The notes under the pieces are model-generated. The model was not told the origin of the DNA and did no database searches. It saw only the letters and a program-made list of their open reading frames with translations. This document shows positions 21,178 to 31,495 of a DNA stretch of 64,000 bases, piece by piece (position 1 is the stretch's first letter; every line of letters begins with the position of its first letter). The stretch spans positions 233,481,879-233,545,878 of the forward strand of contig CM061062.1 in NCBI GenBank assembly GCA_030762895.1, read 5' to 3'. The translations under genes were made by a program, and so were the position numbers. This DNA comes from Sophora flavescens. Its lineage: Eukaryota > Streptophyta > Magnoliopsida > Fabales > Fabaceae.

Positions 21178-22495
21178 GTGTGCTTGAAAGCTAAGAACTC
21201 AAATTGGTATCGCGACAGTGGATGCTCCAAGCACATGACGGGAGACAAAAACAGGTTCTCCTCCCTCACACCCAAAAAGGGTGGGTTTGTCTTCTATGGT
21301 GATAACAACAAAGGTAGAATCATGGGAAATGGGAATGTTGCTAAAGGTCCTAACCCCACCATAGAAAATGTTCTATATGTTGAGGGTTTGAAACACAACT
21401 TGTTAAGTATAAGCCAATTGTGTGATAAATTATTTAATGTTGTGTTTGATAACTCTAAATGCATGGTCATGGATTCTAACAAAAAAACTAAATTAATTGG
21501 TCAAAGAATTGGAAATATCTATATGGTTTACTTGGATGACCTACCTTCAAATGATGCATGTTGTCTAATAAGTAAAGAGGATGAAACGTGGTTTTGGCAT
21601 AGGAGGATGGCTCATATTCATATGGACCATCTTGATAAGTTGGTTCTCAAGGACCTAGTAATTGGTTTACCAAAGCTTCGTTTTTAAAAAGACAAGATGT
21701 GTGATGTTTGTCAAAAGGGGAAACAAGTAAAGGCCTCTTTTAAAACTAAAAACATTGTTTCTACAAACCAGCCTTTACAGCTTTTACATGTGGACTTGTT
21801 TGGTCCATCTAGAACTATGAGCTTCTGTGGTAATTACTATGCGCTTGTTATTGGGGATGACTATTCTCGCTATACATGGACATTGTTTATTCCTCATAAA
21901 AATGACGGTTTCGGTGCCTTTCGAAAGCTTCCCAAGGTTATTCAAAATAATGAACATTGTAGCTATCCGATGTGATCATGGTGGTGAGTTCCAAAATGAG
22001 GAATTTGAGGCCTTTTGTACTGAAAATGGAATCGGGCATAATTTTTCCTCACCAAGGACTCACCAACAAAATAGGGTGGTGGAAAGGAAAAATAGGTCTC
22101 TAGTGGAGCTAGTGAGGACGATGCTTAATGAGACCAACTTTGCTAAGTATTTCTGGGCATAAGCGGTAAGCACCGCATGCTATGTGATGAATAGAGTCCT
22201 CATAAGACCTATTATGAAACAAATACACTATGAAATTTACAAGGGAAGGAAGCCTAACATCTCCCACTTTCACGTATTCGGATGTAAGTGCTTTGTTTTA
22301 AATAATGGTAAAGAAAACCTTGGTAAGTTCGATGCTAAAGCTAATGAAGGTATATTTCTTGGATATTCCAATTCTAGTAAAGCTTTTCGAATCTATAATA
22401 AAAGAACTATGACCATTGAAGAATCTGTGCATGTTTCTTTTGATGAGCTAACCCCAAAATCGTAGTAGAGGAGAGTTTTGATGATCTTGCATAAA
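21178..22495 (+). pseudogene. pol: Sire3 protease, GAG-pre-integrase and integrase
   Basis: The protease active site DSGCSKHMTGDK is at about 21217, followed by the GAG-pre-integrase zinc pattern (FWHRRMAHIHMDHL, then CDVCQKGKQ). A TAA at about 21685 separates them. The integrase core has Asp in HVDLFGP and in the GDDYSRYTW context, and then HGGEFQNEEFEAFC. A frameshift near 21950 puts the rest in another frame (HQQNRVVERKNRSL, usual NGVVERK). A TAA near 22160 breaks WAxAVSTACY, and homology continues in yet another frame with PNISHFHVFGCKCFVLN and FDAKANEGIFLGYS to about 22465. At least four lesions make it non-functional. Confidence 0.87.
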
Positions 22496-22587
22496 TTTTT
22501 GGAAACACCTATCTTGAGGAGAAAAGCACTCAAGAGAAGGATATTATTGATCAACCACCTCCACAAGAAGAAGAGACACCTCATTCC
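22496..22587 (+). other. Sire3 integrase-RT linker, left part
   Basis: Acidic, Gln/Glu-rich coding remnant (EEKSTQEKDIIDQ, then PPQEEETPH) between integrase and RT. It continues at 26687-26772 (DNIIGDIFKGVTT) after the solo LTR and at 27975 after the second solo LTR. Confidence 0.7.
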
Positions 22588-25500
22588 TGTGACACCCTAA
22601 CTTGGTCATCACATGGTTACCCTTTTTGCGGAAAAATGCTCGTTTAAATGCTGGTCGCTTTCGGAAAAAGATTATTCAACATACACAAGGTTACCAAAAA
22701 GGTACTTAATTTTTTTTTCTTTAAAGAAAAGAAGTAAAAGGTAAAGAAACTCACAACTTGAAAACGACAACAGATACATACATATAATATTGCCTCGAAA
22801 GGTCTTAGGTTTTAACATTACACCACGGCCTTAATCAATATGGCCAACAGAAACGAAAACATAACTGAAACATAACTGAGAAGATAAGGTAAATAAAACA
22901 CCAACTGGGAATGGGAATCTGGGAATCTAAACTCAAAAGAAAAGCTCAAAAGCCAAGACTAACGGACCACTCAAAACAAAGCCTCCAACCACTACCAATG
23001 CCTACGACACTCGGAGTGGCCACAAATGCTCCCACAAGAAGAAGTCTCCGGCTCCGGGTCAATCACCTCTCCTCCGTCATCCAACGGGACATCCTCCTCC
23101 TCAATATCCAAAGGGTGATAACCCGCCTCGAGCTCCTCATACCACCAGTCGTCTACCAGCTCATGAGGCTCCTCCTCAGGATCCTCTTCGGGATCTTCTT
23201 CAGGATCTTCCTCCATCGGTTCCTCCTCTTCTGGCTCGGCAGGCTCAACGTGAGGGTGAAGTAGACCGGCTTCCTGTAGCGTGTTCAGGTACAACCATGG
23301 CGGTGGAAGAATCACGTTCCTAGATTCCACCGAATGGATCCTCCTAACAGGCTCTCCATGTATATTAGCTTTAGTAGTAGTGATTGGCCCTCGGTACGTC
23401 GCCGTAGTCGCATTCGCGTCCATCCTCCAATTCCCAATCCTGTCGGCCTCGTCAAAAGTCTATGTCCGTGTGACCTCAGGTACAAGAGGGACAAGAGGGT
23501 CCATCTAAAGCATACGCATACCCGGTACGAGGAAAATAAAAGAACATACAGACATGCAAGAGTGAGATACCGTCATAAGATATATCCCACAACAACCATA
23601 TACATGATACATGCAACATGAAATCAGATCAACAGTTAAAGCATGCATAATCATCATAATATAACAGTGTTATATCAAGGGGTCCTCAAGCCCGTAAAAT
23701 CAGTTTTCGAAAATGTGTATGACACTTCAATATCAGGCTCTATCCTAATCTCATGAGATCACAACACCATGTTATCACTGGGGAAGATAGAGTTGGTCAA
23801 GCTCTTCCCACCGGGATGTTGCCACCGCATCCTGATGCACCAGGCCTCTTGGTCAGACAACGCCATATGCCCTTAACGAAACAACTAGCAATGTGACTGA
23901 CTCTCAGATACCCCATGGGTATCCTCAATAAGCAAAGGCACGTCTGCCAGGGGAAATGCATATGAATAAAAACTTTCCTTTTAAGGTTTTTCTTTGTGTA
24001 AATATTTCACTGTCAAAGCTCAAACTAATGACTTAACATTATTTCCCCATCACTTGAAAACGTAGAAACATAGGACACACAGTCCGAATGCTCAATCCCA
24101 ACACCTAGACCGTGGCCGCAGTCAAGGTTTGTGGTAATGGAAATCAATATACTTTTAGTCATGTTTTACTTATCATGCTAAGGACAATAGCCCACAACAA
24201 CGGAAATCAGAACGAACTGTCCTCGATTCCGCGAATTGGACTTGAAGTCCATAACATTACGAATAGGACTTTACGGTCCCGAATTAACACTGATCCAAGA
24301 TCACGTGCTAAGCATGGAAAACTAGAGGCGACGTCTCACGTCTAGATTCCTATTCTTTTAGTACTTATCTTTCATTTGATGAAAACAATTTTCGAAATCG
24401 AAAGCCTCGATAACCTATGCTGGCTATCGGAAAGTTTCTAAATCATTTGGGAGAAAACATTTTCTTTTGAAAATCCTTTATAAAACGTTTTTGAAACACT
24501 TTTAACTTTGAAAATCCCCAATAGGATATTGTAAAATATTTTCGAAAGTTTTCACTTAAAACACATAGTTCGAAAAGGGTTTTTCTCTTGCATTCTAGAA
24601 ATCACTAAAACTATATTGTCACATAAAACAAGTACTTTTAAACATTCAAGCTTTTTGGAAAAGAACACCCATCCTTTCATCTTCAAAGCTTATTAAGGTT
24701 TTTAATACTTATTAATGATTGAGCACAGACACACGTCCGGCTTAGCAAACTTCAAACGACAACAGCAGTATGTACACATATATATATTCACAGTTCAATG
24801 CCAATATCACAGTTCATCACAGTTATACATCTCAACATATATAACGATACAGTTCAACTTCATATAATAGCATAACATTTCAGATAATCCAGTAACTCAA
24901 TAACAGTCAAGTAAACAATTAATAAAATACACACATGCATACAGTTATTGAATATCTTTCGGAAATCCCCTCTTACCTCAAAAGACGATAAGGGTTCCGA
25001 CTACGAAAACTAAGGATCACGAACGTCCGCGCGTAACGAATCTAAGGTTACACAAATGAAACCATAGGTTAGATTTTTAATCAAAGAACACTAGCCACAA
25101 GACATAGGTTCGGTTTTCAACAATGGTTTTGGATTAAGGTTTTCCAAAAATCATGCAACTTATGGATTTATGATCCTTAAGTGCTAGGAGTTCTTAAAAC
25201 ACCAAAAGTTTAACAAGTTTGAATCAAGAATCCCACTAAGTCATCAACTTAGGGTTTCGGTTTTCATCCTCTAAAATAGGTTAGGATGTTCTAAATTTTC
25301 CAATCTCTTTAGGTTAGCATCCATACCTAGTAAGGAGCCTAAAACCTTGATCATTTTGGAAAAATGCAAAAAATCAAATACCCTAGGCCACAAACACTAC
25401 CATTCGGCCTTGAGTAAAAATGAGGGTTAGAGGTTTTCAAACTTTCCAATCTCTTGGATCTAGCATCCTTATACATCAAGGAGCCCAAATCCATGATCAC

Positions 25501-26686
25501 TTTGGAAAAACCTCAAAGTACATATAACAAAACACTTAGAGTTTTCACTTTTTCATGAAAATACATAAAAGTTTCTAAACTTCTCCAATCACTTAAACCT
25601 AGCATCCTTATGTACATAGGAGCTCTTGGTCATGATCATGTTGGAATAACACTCAAACACAAGCTTAACCAAGCAAAGATGAAACAAAACTCATATGGCA
25701 CAAAAGACATAGATTCTGTCCAGTACAGAAAATGGTGTTCTAGATTTTTGTTTTCCACAAGATTTTAGTATGTTGTAGAAGAAGTAAAAATAAGAATATA
25801 GAAATTGGTTTCACCTCAATCGGAGTTTTCTACAATTTTTGAGAATTTTTTGAAGTTTAAAAGCATATTATGAACTCAAAACATCAACTATGAAAATAAA
25901 GCCAAAACTTGAAAAACAAATGGTATAGGGACATTACCCTTGCCAATATGAACAACTTTGATGAAGAACACAACTTGAAAAACTTAGTAAAAATGGTACC
26001 TTTAGTTGTGTGAAGAAGAAGATGAATAGTTGTAAAAAAAGTGTTTTTTGTGAAAGGAAGCAAAAGTGTGAAATGGTTACACTTTGAAACTTAAATAGAA
26101 GAAGGAAAAGAGAGGGGGAGGGCGTCAGTTTTGGGGCAGATTGGAGGGGAGAGAAGAGCTTGACTTGGTTGAGAAGAAAGGAGGTATGGTGTAGGTAAGG
26201 TGTGTGTAAGAAAGTATGGTGATTTGACTAGATTGGTGTAAGGAAGGTATGGCCATGGACATGCCTATGTCATAGCCTTCACATCAGTCAATATACTCCA
26301 TTTTTGCTCTGCTCCAACATGCATCAGATGAATTTCCTGATCGTATTTCCCGACGATTCGCCCGGGTAATACTCGGAAATTCGGCCCCGAACAAGATTTC
26401 TCAAAACACTCCAAACCCACACAAAAAATAAAAAAAAACACTAATCGTCCTGTTCACGAGTCAATATTAGGTCTCTAGCTCGATAAACTCGTGATCGGCT
26501 TTGAAAACCCAGACCGGCTTTAATCCGAATTTTTATACCGAAAATTTTACTGTGACTTCATACTGTAAAATAACACAAGAAAATGATTTTATTTAAAATA
26601 AAATCATCCTCTGGATTTTATCACAATTAAATACATTAAAGCATGCATTTACTAATAATTAAGCACACGAAAAACAAGGTGTTACA
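22588..26686 (-). mobile_element. Large solo LTR, Tekay/Del-like gypsy, 4.1 kb
   Basis: Ends are TGTGACACCC on the left and GGTGTTACA on the right. Read in the element's sense (minus) it starts TGTAACACC and ends GGTGTCACA. It is flanked by attcc at 22583-22587 and 26687-26691, a perfect 5-bp target duplication inside Sire3 pol. No PBS, polypurine tract or polymerase lies inside. The size and the TGTAACACC start suit Tekay-type LTRs. An acidic open frame lies within it at 22992-23423. The rest shows no gene. Confidence 0.88.
22992..23423 (-). other. Acidic open reading frame inside the solo LTR
   Basis: A 143-codon open frame in the sense direction of the LTR. After a mixed N-terminus it has a Pro-rich patch (VILPPPWLYLN), then a strongly acidic block with EEDPEED repeats (about residues 68-90), then HELVDDWWYEELEAGYHPL and a further acidic stretch, ending in a Cys/His-containing CGSICGHSECRRHW. 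I do not recognise a family. Sense orientation and a biased, repeat-built composition argue for either an LTR-encoded small acidic protein or chance opening of a GAGGAT-type repeat. The Tek2 LTR has no equally long frame at the corresponding place. Confidence 0.3.
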
Positions 26687-26772
26687 ATTCCGATCTTCCA
26701 AGAGAATGGAGAACATCAAGATCCCATCCTAATGACAACATTATAGGTGATATCTTTAAAGGGGTAACAACT

Positions 26773-27969
26773 TGAATGCTCTGTCGCACACGCGTCAAAA
26801 AGCGAGTGATTTACAAAAACATGTAGATAGGGAGCGACAACTCGAGTATCGTCTCACAAGGACTCTCGGGTTGTTATTAACACAAAATCAGTTTTGGGGG
26901 GGGGGGGGGGTGTTGGATTTAAATGCAAATAAGAAAACAGAGCAGAAAAACAATGCAAATAAAATAATTATCAAATAGCTAAAAAATGATGAACCTACTG
27001 TTCTCGGTTTCCCACTATCATTGGTCCATGTAAATTCCAGGCCCTAAGCAGATTCTAAACCCTTTTCGATTGTAGCATCAATTAACAAGCGAAATCAATA
27101 CTACGAGACATATGTTCCTATTCCCGAATTAAGCAAATGAGGTGAAGCACTCATGAACTAAGCGAACATGATTGAACACACGCGAATTAAGCAAACGCGA
27201 TTAAGTATAGGAACATACAATCATCGAAATAAATCAACACCTATTCTATACGATTCTGAATTAAGCAAACAGAACATACATAACAAATATTGAAAGAGAA
27301 TAGCATTAAGTTTAGGAATTACAAAACCTCAAGCGTAAATGGAACCCAATCACAGTATATTAATCAAGGAGACTAGTTCTCCATTACAAAAATAAACCTA
27401 AACCTAATTTGCAGCCGTACTGTGAGAAGAAGAGAAGAAGAGAAGAGAGCCCTCAGTTCTGCCCTAAAACAGACTTAAATAGAGATTCTGGATTCCGCGA
27501 TCTCGCGAGGCGAGCATACCTTTGCGAGGCGAATATTATGAACAGTCTTCAGTGTTTGACTTTTTCGCGAGGCGAGCTGATTATTCGCGAGGCGAGGAAT
27601 GGAAGAGTCTTCTTATTACGCCCGTTATGAGTATCAGGGGCTAACCGTGATGGCTTCTGGTCTTCCAGGCTCGCGAGGCGACACAGAAAGGTTTGCATTT
27701 TCTGGAACAGTCAGCCTTCAGGCTCGCGAGGCGAGCAGCCTATCGTGGGGCGAAGAATCCAAAACTGCTTCACTTTATTAACCTGAAAACAAGAAATAGC
27801 AGTAAGTGCTTTATTTGACTCAAAATCAACTAAAATAACCTAAAAATACTTAAACGACTCAAAATTCTGCTTGAAGACAATCAAGTCTAATTTGGGCGAA
27901 AATGAGATATAATTAGCACAAAGCCAAGGTTTTTCTAGTTATAAAACTAGACGAGCCAGAGGCTGATCA
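26773..27969 (-). mobile_element. Solo LTR, Athila-type family G
   Basis: Left end TGAATGCTCTGTCG, right end GGCTGATCA, flanked by a perfect caact duplication (26768-26772 and 27970-27974). Read on the minus strand it starts TGATCAGCC, holds the GC-rich repeat array, and ends with a ccttgtgagacgatactcg segment like the U5 of Athila/Tat LTRs. Relatives are 58476-59636 and each arm of the palindrome at 943-3098. There is a run of 15 G at 26896-26910. No gene. Confidence 0.88.
27480..27756 (-). repeat. TCGCGAGGCGAG word array in Athila LTR family G
   Basis: Copies of a word near ctcgcgaggcgag occur mostly in pairs about 20 bp apart, start to start: 27502/27523, 27564/27584, 27723/27742, plus a single at 27670. 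A degenerate tcacgg/ccgtga module (acgcccgttatga ... aaccgtgatgg) lies at about 27618-27654. Confidence 0.85.
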
Positions 27970-27974
27970 CAACT

Positions 27975-28869
27975 CGAAACTCGTTAAATCAAATGTGTCA
28001 TTACATGACTTTTGGGTCACAAATTGAACCTAAAAATATTGACGAGGTCATAATTGATGAACATTGGACTCTTGCTATGCAAGATGAACTAAATCAATTT
28101 GAGAAAAATGATGTTTGGGAACTAGTCCCTATGCCTAAAGACCACTTAGCAATTGGAACCAAATGGGTGTTTCGTAACAAGCTAGATGAAAACGGAATAA
28201 TACCTAGAAACAAAGCTAGGCTTGTTGCTAAAGGATATAATCAACAAGAAGGCATAGACTTTGATGAAACCTATGCTCCCGTTGCTAGACTAGAGGCTAT
28301 TCGTATGCTTCTTGCTTTTGCTTGCATCATGGGTTTCATACATTTTCAAATAAATGTCAAAGGTGCTTTCTTAAACGGTTTTATCCAAGAAGAGGTTTAT
28401 GTGGATCAACCTACCGGTTTCACAAATTTTGAATTTCCAAACCATGTTTTCAAATTGAAAAAGGCGTTGTATTGTTTAAAGCAAGCCCTTAGGGATTGGT
28501 TTGAACGTTTAAGTAAGTTTTTACTTGAAAATGGTTTTCTTAGAGGAAAAGTTGATACCACACTTTTTATCAAAAACAAAATGCATGACAATTTACTTGT
28601 TCAAGTTTATGTGGATGACATAATATTTGGTGCCACTAACGAAGCTTTGTACAAGGACTTTTAGAAAATTATGCAAAGCGAATTTGAAATGTCAATGATG
28701 GGGGAGCTTAAATACTTTCTTGGGTTGCAAATCAAGCAATCAAAGGAAGGAATTTTTAATAAACCAATCAAAGTATTGTAAAGTGCTTCTAAAGAAGTTT
28801 GGCATGAACAATTCAAAGGAGCTATCCACTCCCATGAGCACATTATGCTACCTTAATAAGGATGAGATG
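27975..28869 (+). pseudogene. pol: Sire3 reverse transcriptase and start of RNase H
   Basis: The segment from 27993 to 28662 is open and holds nearly all copia RT motifs: PKNIDEVIIDEHW, IGTKWVFRNKLDENG, KARLVAKGYNQQEG, YAPVARLEAIRM, NVKGAFLNGFIQEEVYV (usual MDVK; the palm Asp-containing pair here reads INVK, so a catalytic Asp is lost), LKKALYCLKQALRDW, and the catalytic YVDDIIFGATNE near 28606. A TAG at about 28662 interrupts it, after which KYFLGLQIKQS and NQSKYCKVLLKKFGM continue in shifting frames to 28869. Most of RNase H is deleted; the sequence jumps to the polypurine-tract region. Confidence 0.9.
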
Positions 28870-28874
28870 TTTGT

Positions 28875-29280
28875 TGTAACATCCGGGTGCCGACGAGGGC
28901 GGGGAGTGGTCGCTGGTGTAAGAAGGCACGAACAAGGAACGACTCCTGGCAGGCTTCTAGGCAGAGGGACACATGAATGAACTGATTACGCACCCGAATG
29001 AGAGGGATCTTGAGACTGTATAGGTATGGGACTATACAGTTAAGGATGGATTATAAGAATTGATTGGTACTACCATATCAACAAGATGCACCTTCTTTTC
29101 GGGAGCATATCACTTAAGAACTCCACAGTTAAGCGTGCTTGACTTGGAGCAATTATGGGATGGGTGACCTCCTAGGAAGTCTTCCCAGGAAGTGTGTGAG
29201 TGAGGACAAAGCATGCTGAAAAGACCCGTGTTGGTTTGTGGGGATAGTCGTCAATCCATAAAGCAACCAGAGATGTTACA
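28875..29280 (+). repeat. Cassandra Cas2 5' LTR
   Basis: 406-bp LTR, closely similar to LTR2 and to 15510-15915. It contains the 5S-like block at about 29094-29187. Confidence 0.92.
29094..29187 (+). promoter_or_regulatory. 5S rRNA-derived pol III promoter in Cas2 5' LTR
   Basis: agttaagcgtgctt (29127-29140) and gatgggtgacctcct (29159-29173) match the internal control elements of plant 5S rRNA genes. The order and the spacing of about 30 bp are as in 5S. In Cassandra this segment is thought to drive pol III transcription from the LTR. Confidence 0.87.
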
Positions 29281-29282
29281 AA

Positions 29283-29294
29283 TGGTATCAGAGC
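29283..29294 (+). promoter_or_regulatory. Primer-binding site, initiator tRNA-Met type
   Basis: tggtatcagagc two bases after LTR1. It is repeated at 29448-29459 in the duplicated segment. Confidence 0.88.
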
Positions 29295-29321
29295 GGCACC
29301 TCTCCCAGTACAGTGTGGTTC

Positions 29322-29459
29322 AGGATGGGTGACCTCCTAGGAAGTTTTCCCAGGAAGTGTGTGAGTGAGGACAAAGCACGCTGAAAAGACCCGTGTTGGT
29401 TTGTGGGGATAGTCGTCAATGCATAAAGCAACCAGAGATGTTACAAATGGTATCAGAGC
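29322..29459 (+). repeat. Internal duplication of LTR 3' half plus PBS in Cas2
   Basis: The segment gatgggtgacctcctagg through gagatgttacaaatggtatcagagc repeats the end of LTR1 and the PBS that follows it almost exactly (compare 29159-29294). Confidence 0.88.
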
Positions 29460-29516
29460 GGCACCTCTCCCAGTACGGTTTCGTTCGGGGACGAAACAAG
29501 CGGAAGTTGGTGGGCT

Positions 29517-29923
29517 TGTAACACCAGGGCGCCAACGAGGGCGGGGAGTGGTCATTGGTACTAGAAGACACGGACAAGCAACGACTCTTGGCAGGCTTCT
29601 AGGCAGAGGGACACATGAATGAACCGATTACACACCCGAATGAGAGGGATCCTGAGACTATGTAGGTATTGGACTATACAGTTAAGGATGGCTTATAAGA
29701 ATTTATTGGTACTACTGATATCAACAAGATGCATCTTCTTTTCGGGAGCCCATCACTTAAGAACTCCACAGTTAAGCGTGTTTGACTTGGAGCAATTCTT
29801 GGATGGGTGACCTCCTGGGAAGTTTTCCCAGGAAGCGTGTGAGTGAGGACAAAGCATGCTGAAAAGACCTGTGTTGGTGTGTGGGGACAGACGTCAATCC
29901 ATAAAGCAGCCAGGGATGTTACA
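29517..29923 (+). repeat. Cassandra Cas2 3' LTR
   Basis: 407-bp LTR. 5S-like boxes agttaagcgtg at 29770-29780 and gatgggtgacctcctggga at 29802-29820. Confidence 0.92.
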
Positions 29924-30047
29924 TTTGTCATCATAAAAAATGGGGAGTTTGCGCTAAAAAGACCCATGTTGGTTTGTGGGACAATCGTTAATCCATAAAG
30001 CAGCCAGGGATGTTACATTTGTCATCATAAAAAATGGGGAGTTTGTG
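29852..30047 (+). repeat. Tandem duplication across the Cassandra/SIRE junction
   Basis: The unit, the last 70 or so bases of the Cassandra LTR followed by tttgtcatcat and the A/G tract of Sire3, occurs twice: 29852-29951 and about 29953-30047. The second copy has a truncated LTR start (gctaaaaagaccc). So a duplication of about 97 bp arose after Cassandra inserted. Confidence 0.85.
30018..30043 (+). promoter_or_regulatory. Polypurine tract of Sire3
   Basis: catcat followed by an A-run and atggggag next to the LTR start, where plus-strand DNA synthesis would begin. The same word precedes other SIRE 3' LTRs in the window. Confidence 0.78.
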
Positions 30048-30379
30048 GATATATGCCTTGACAAGTACATTTGTTTTGATAATTGACAAAAGGAATTCAA
30101 GTCTGAGGATTTATTTGCAAAAAATGTGAAAAGGACCATCAAGCAAATACATTGGTGAAAAGGACCAACAAGCTATTACATTGGGTTAAGGGAAATTTTC
30201 TTTTATTGTATTTCTTGTTTTAGAAGTTATGTAAATGGTAGTGTGTCTCTCAAGTTAAAATTAATCACACACACACTTAAAATCTGACTTGAAAAAGAAA
30301 CTTAAAAGGTCTTTAAATTGGAAGTTATTATAAAATCGTTTGACCTTTAAAGTTTTTCAAAAACACTTTTATACGTGGA

Positions 30380-30824
30380 ATAATCGATTATAATAATCGA
30401 TTATACAACTCTTAATTATGCTTAAACGAGTCTTTAAATATCAGAGCTGTTAGGTTTTTGAAATTCAAAATTCAAAGAGGATAATCGATTATGGTAATCG
30501 ATTATGCCTATTTCAGTACGTTTTAAACTCAGTTTTAAAATGGTTTGAATGTTCATTAAAATGGTTTTAATTATCCGTTAATCCGTCGAGTTCGAATTCA
30601 AATTGATGTAATCGATTATGAGTTTCAAAAATATTATTGCTATTTAACCAAAAGTCAGAGAGATCATAATCGATTAGTGTAATCGGTTATGCTTATTTGA
30701 TTCAGCCTGAGCTTTCAAACAGAGACCAAGTAATTGATTATTATAATCGATTATGATCTGTTTCAAAATGCGCTTTGTGAAAATGCTTAAAATAATTGAT
30801 TATGGTTTTTCAATAATCAATTAC
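30380..30824 (+). repeat. Array of paired ATAATCGATTAT palindromes in SIRE family B LTR
   Basis: Perfect 12-bp palindromes ataatcgattat at 30380-30391 and 30393-30404; then a pair at 30481-30492 and 30495-30505, a single at 30609-30619, and pairs at 30666-30689, 30731-30754 and 30791-30824 with one or two changes (aattga/tcaatt forms). Units recur roughly every 60-130 bp. The array lies in U3, upstream of the LTR middle. Confidence 0.92.
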
Positions 30825-31452
30825 TGCATGAGAAAAATAAGTTTTCAAGAGATTTTGACCTAAGTTTCAAAGTAATACATACTAGTCATTTTCAGAGAAA
30901 GAAACAACGCACAAAGCTCTCATTCTCTTACTTTCTCTTCGCTTAAAATATTCTATATCACTCTCATTTCTCTTACACTTGCATAACAAAAACCTTGAGA
31001 AACATACACACCATATAGGTGTTGTTGTAGTGCTTCAATTTGTTTTATTATCTTCACTTGTGAGTGCTTTCTGATTGTAAACTTGTTTCTGAATTTTTTG
31101 TGAGTGTGATCTCACGTAAACACTTTTGAGCCTATTGCACAACGGATAGTACGTCCTGATATTTTTGTTAAGGGTTCTCTGTTTTGTAAAGGTTCTAGTT
31201 GATCCTGTTAAAAGCTAGAGTTGATTGGAAATCCTTGGTCGTGTTGCCTTGGGGACTGGACGTAAGCCATGTGGATAGTTTGTGGCCGAACCGGCATATT
31301 TCGATCGTGTTCATCTTCTAAAACCTTGTTCTTTTACTTCCGCTTTACCGCTTTAAAACAATTTTTATTTGCACTGGTTTTACAAACAGTTCTTTTCTGA
31401 ATATATTAAAAGGAAAGTTTTTATTTGTCAAAAGTTTTTGAAAAACACAATA

Positions 31453-31470
31453 CCCCCCCCCCCCCCCCCC
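31453..31470 (+). repeat. Poly-C run (18 C) near the SIRE LTR end
   Basis: Uninterrupted C run between acaata and ttgtgtttgg, about 25 bp before the LTR end. Confidence 0.92.
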
Positions 31471-31495
31471 TTGTGTTTGGAGTCACTTGTCAACA

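Larger units (their letters stand above)
28875..29923 (+). mobile_element. Cas2: Cassandra TRIM with two LTRs
   Basis: LTR1 28875-29280 (TGTAACATCC to GAGATGTTACA) and LTR2 29517-29923 (TGTAACACCA to GGGATGTTACA) are flanked by a perfect tttgt target duplication (28870-28874 and 29924-29928). The internal domain begins with aa followed by tggtatcagagc (initiator-tRNA-Met type PBS) at 29283-29294. It codes for nothing. Unusually the internal domain also contains an extra copy of the LTR 3' half plus a second PBS (about 29322-29459). Confidence 0.93.
20629..31495 (+). mobile_element. Sire3: SIRE copia element, 5' truncated, with 3' LTR
   Basis: Gag C-terminus, protease, integrase, RT and the start of RNase H are in order. 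A deletion follows to a polypurine tract at 30018-30043 and the 3' LTR at 30044-31495. It is interrupted by three insertions, each with a perfect 5-bp target duplication: 22588-26686, 26773-27969 and 28875-29923. Removing them restores a continuous copia order. The 5' LTR and gag N-terminus are absent. Confidence 0.87.
30044..31495 (+). mobile_element. SIRE family B LTR (3' LTR of Sire3)
   Basis: Starts TGTGGATATATGCC after the polypurine tract and ends GAGTCACTTGTCAACA. Its 3' third matches the reverse complement of 55701-56243, where a PBS follows it. It contains an array of ATAATCGATTAT palindromes (30380-30824) and 18 C residues at 31453-31470. It lands in env-like sequence of Sire4. Confidence 0.88.

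Noticed and set aside
29337..29622. Short open frames in Cassandra on both strands
   Set aside because: Cassandra is non-coding; the frames simply follow the repeated LTR segments.
30380..30824. CRISPR-like spaced repeats
   Set aside because: Plant nuclear retrotransposon context, repeats of 12 bp with irregular spacing, lying wholly inside an LTR.
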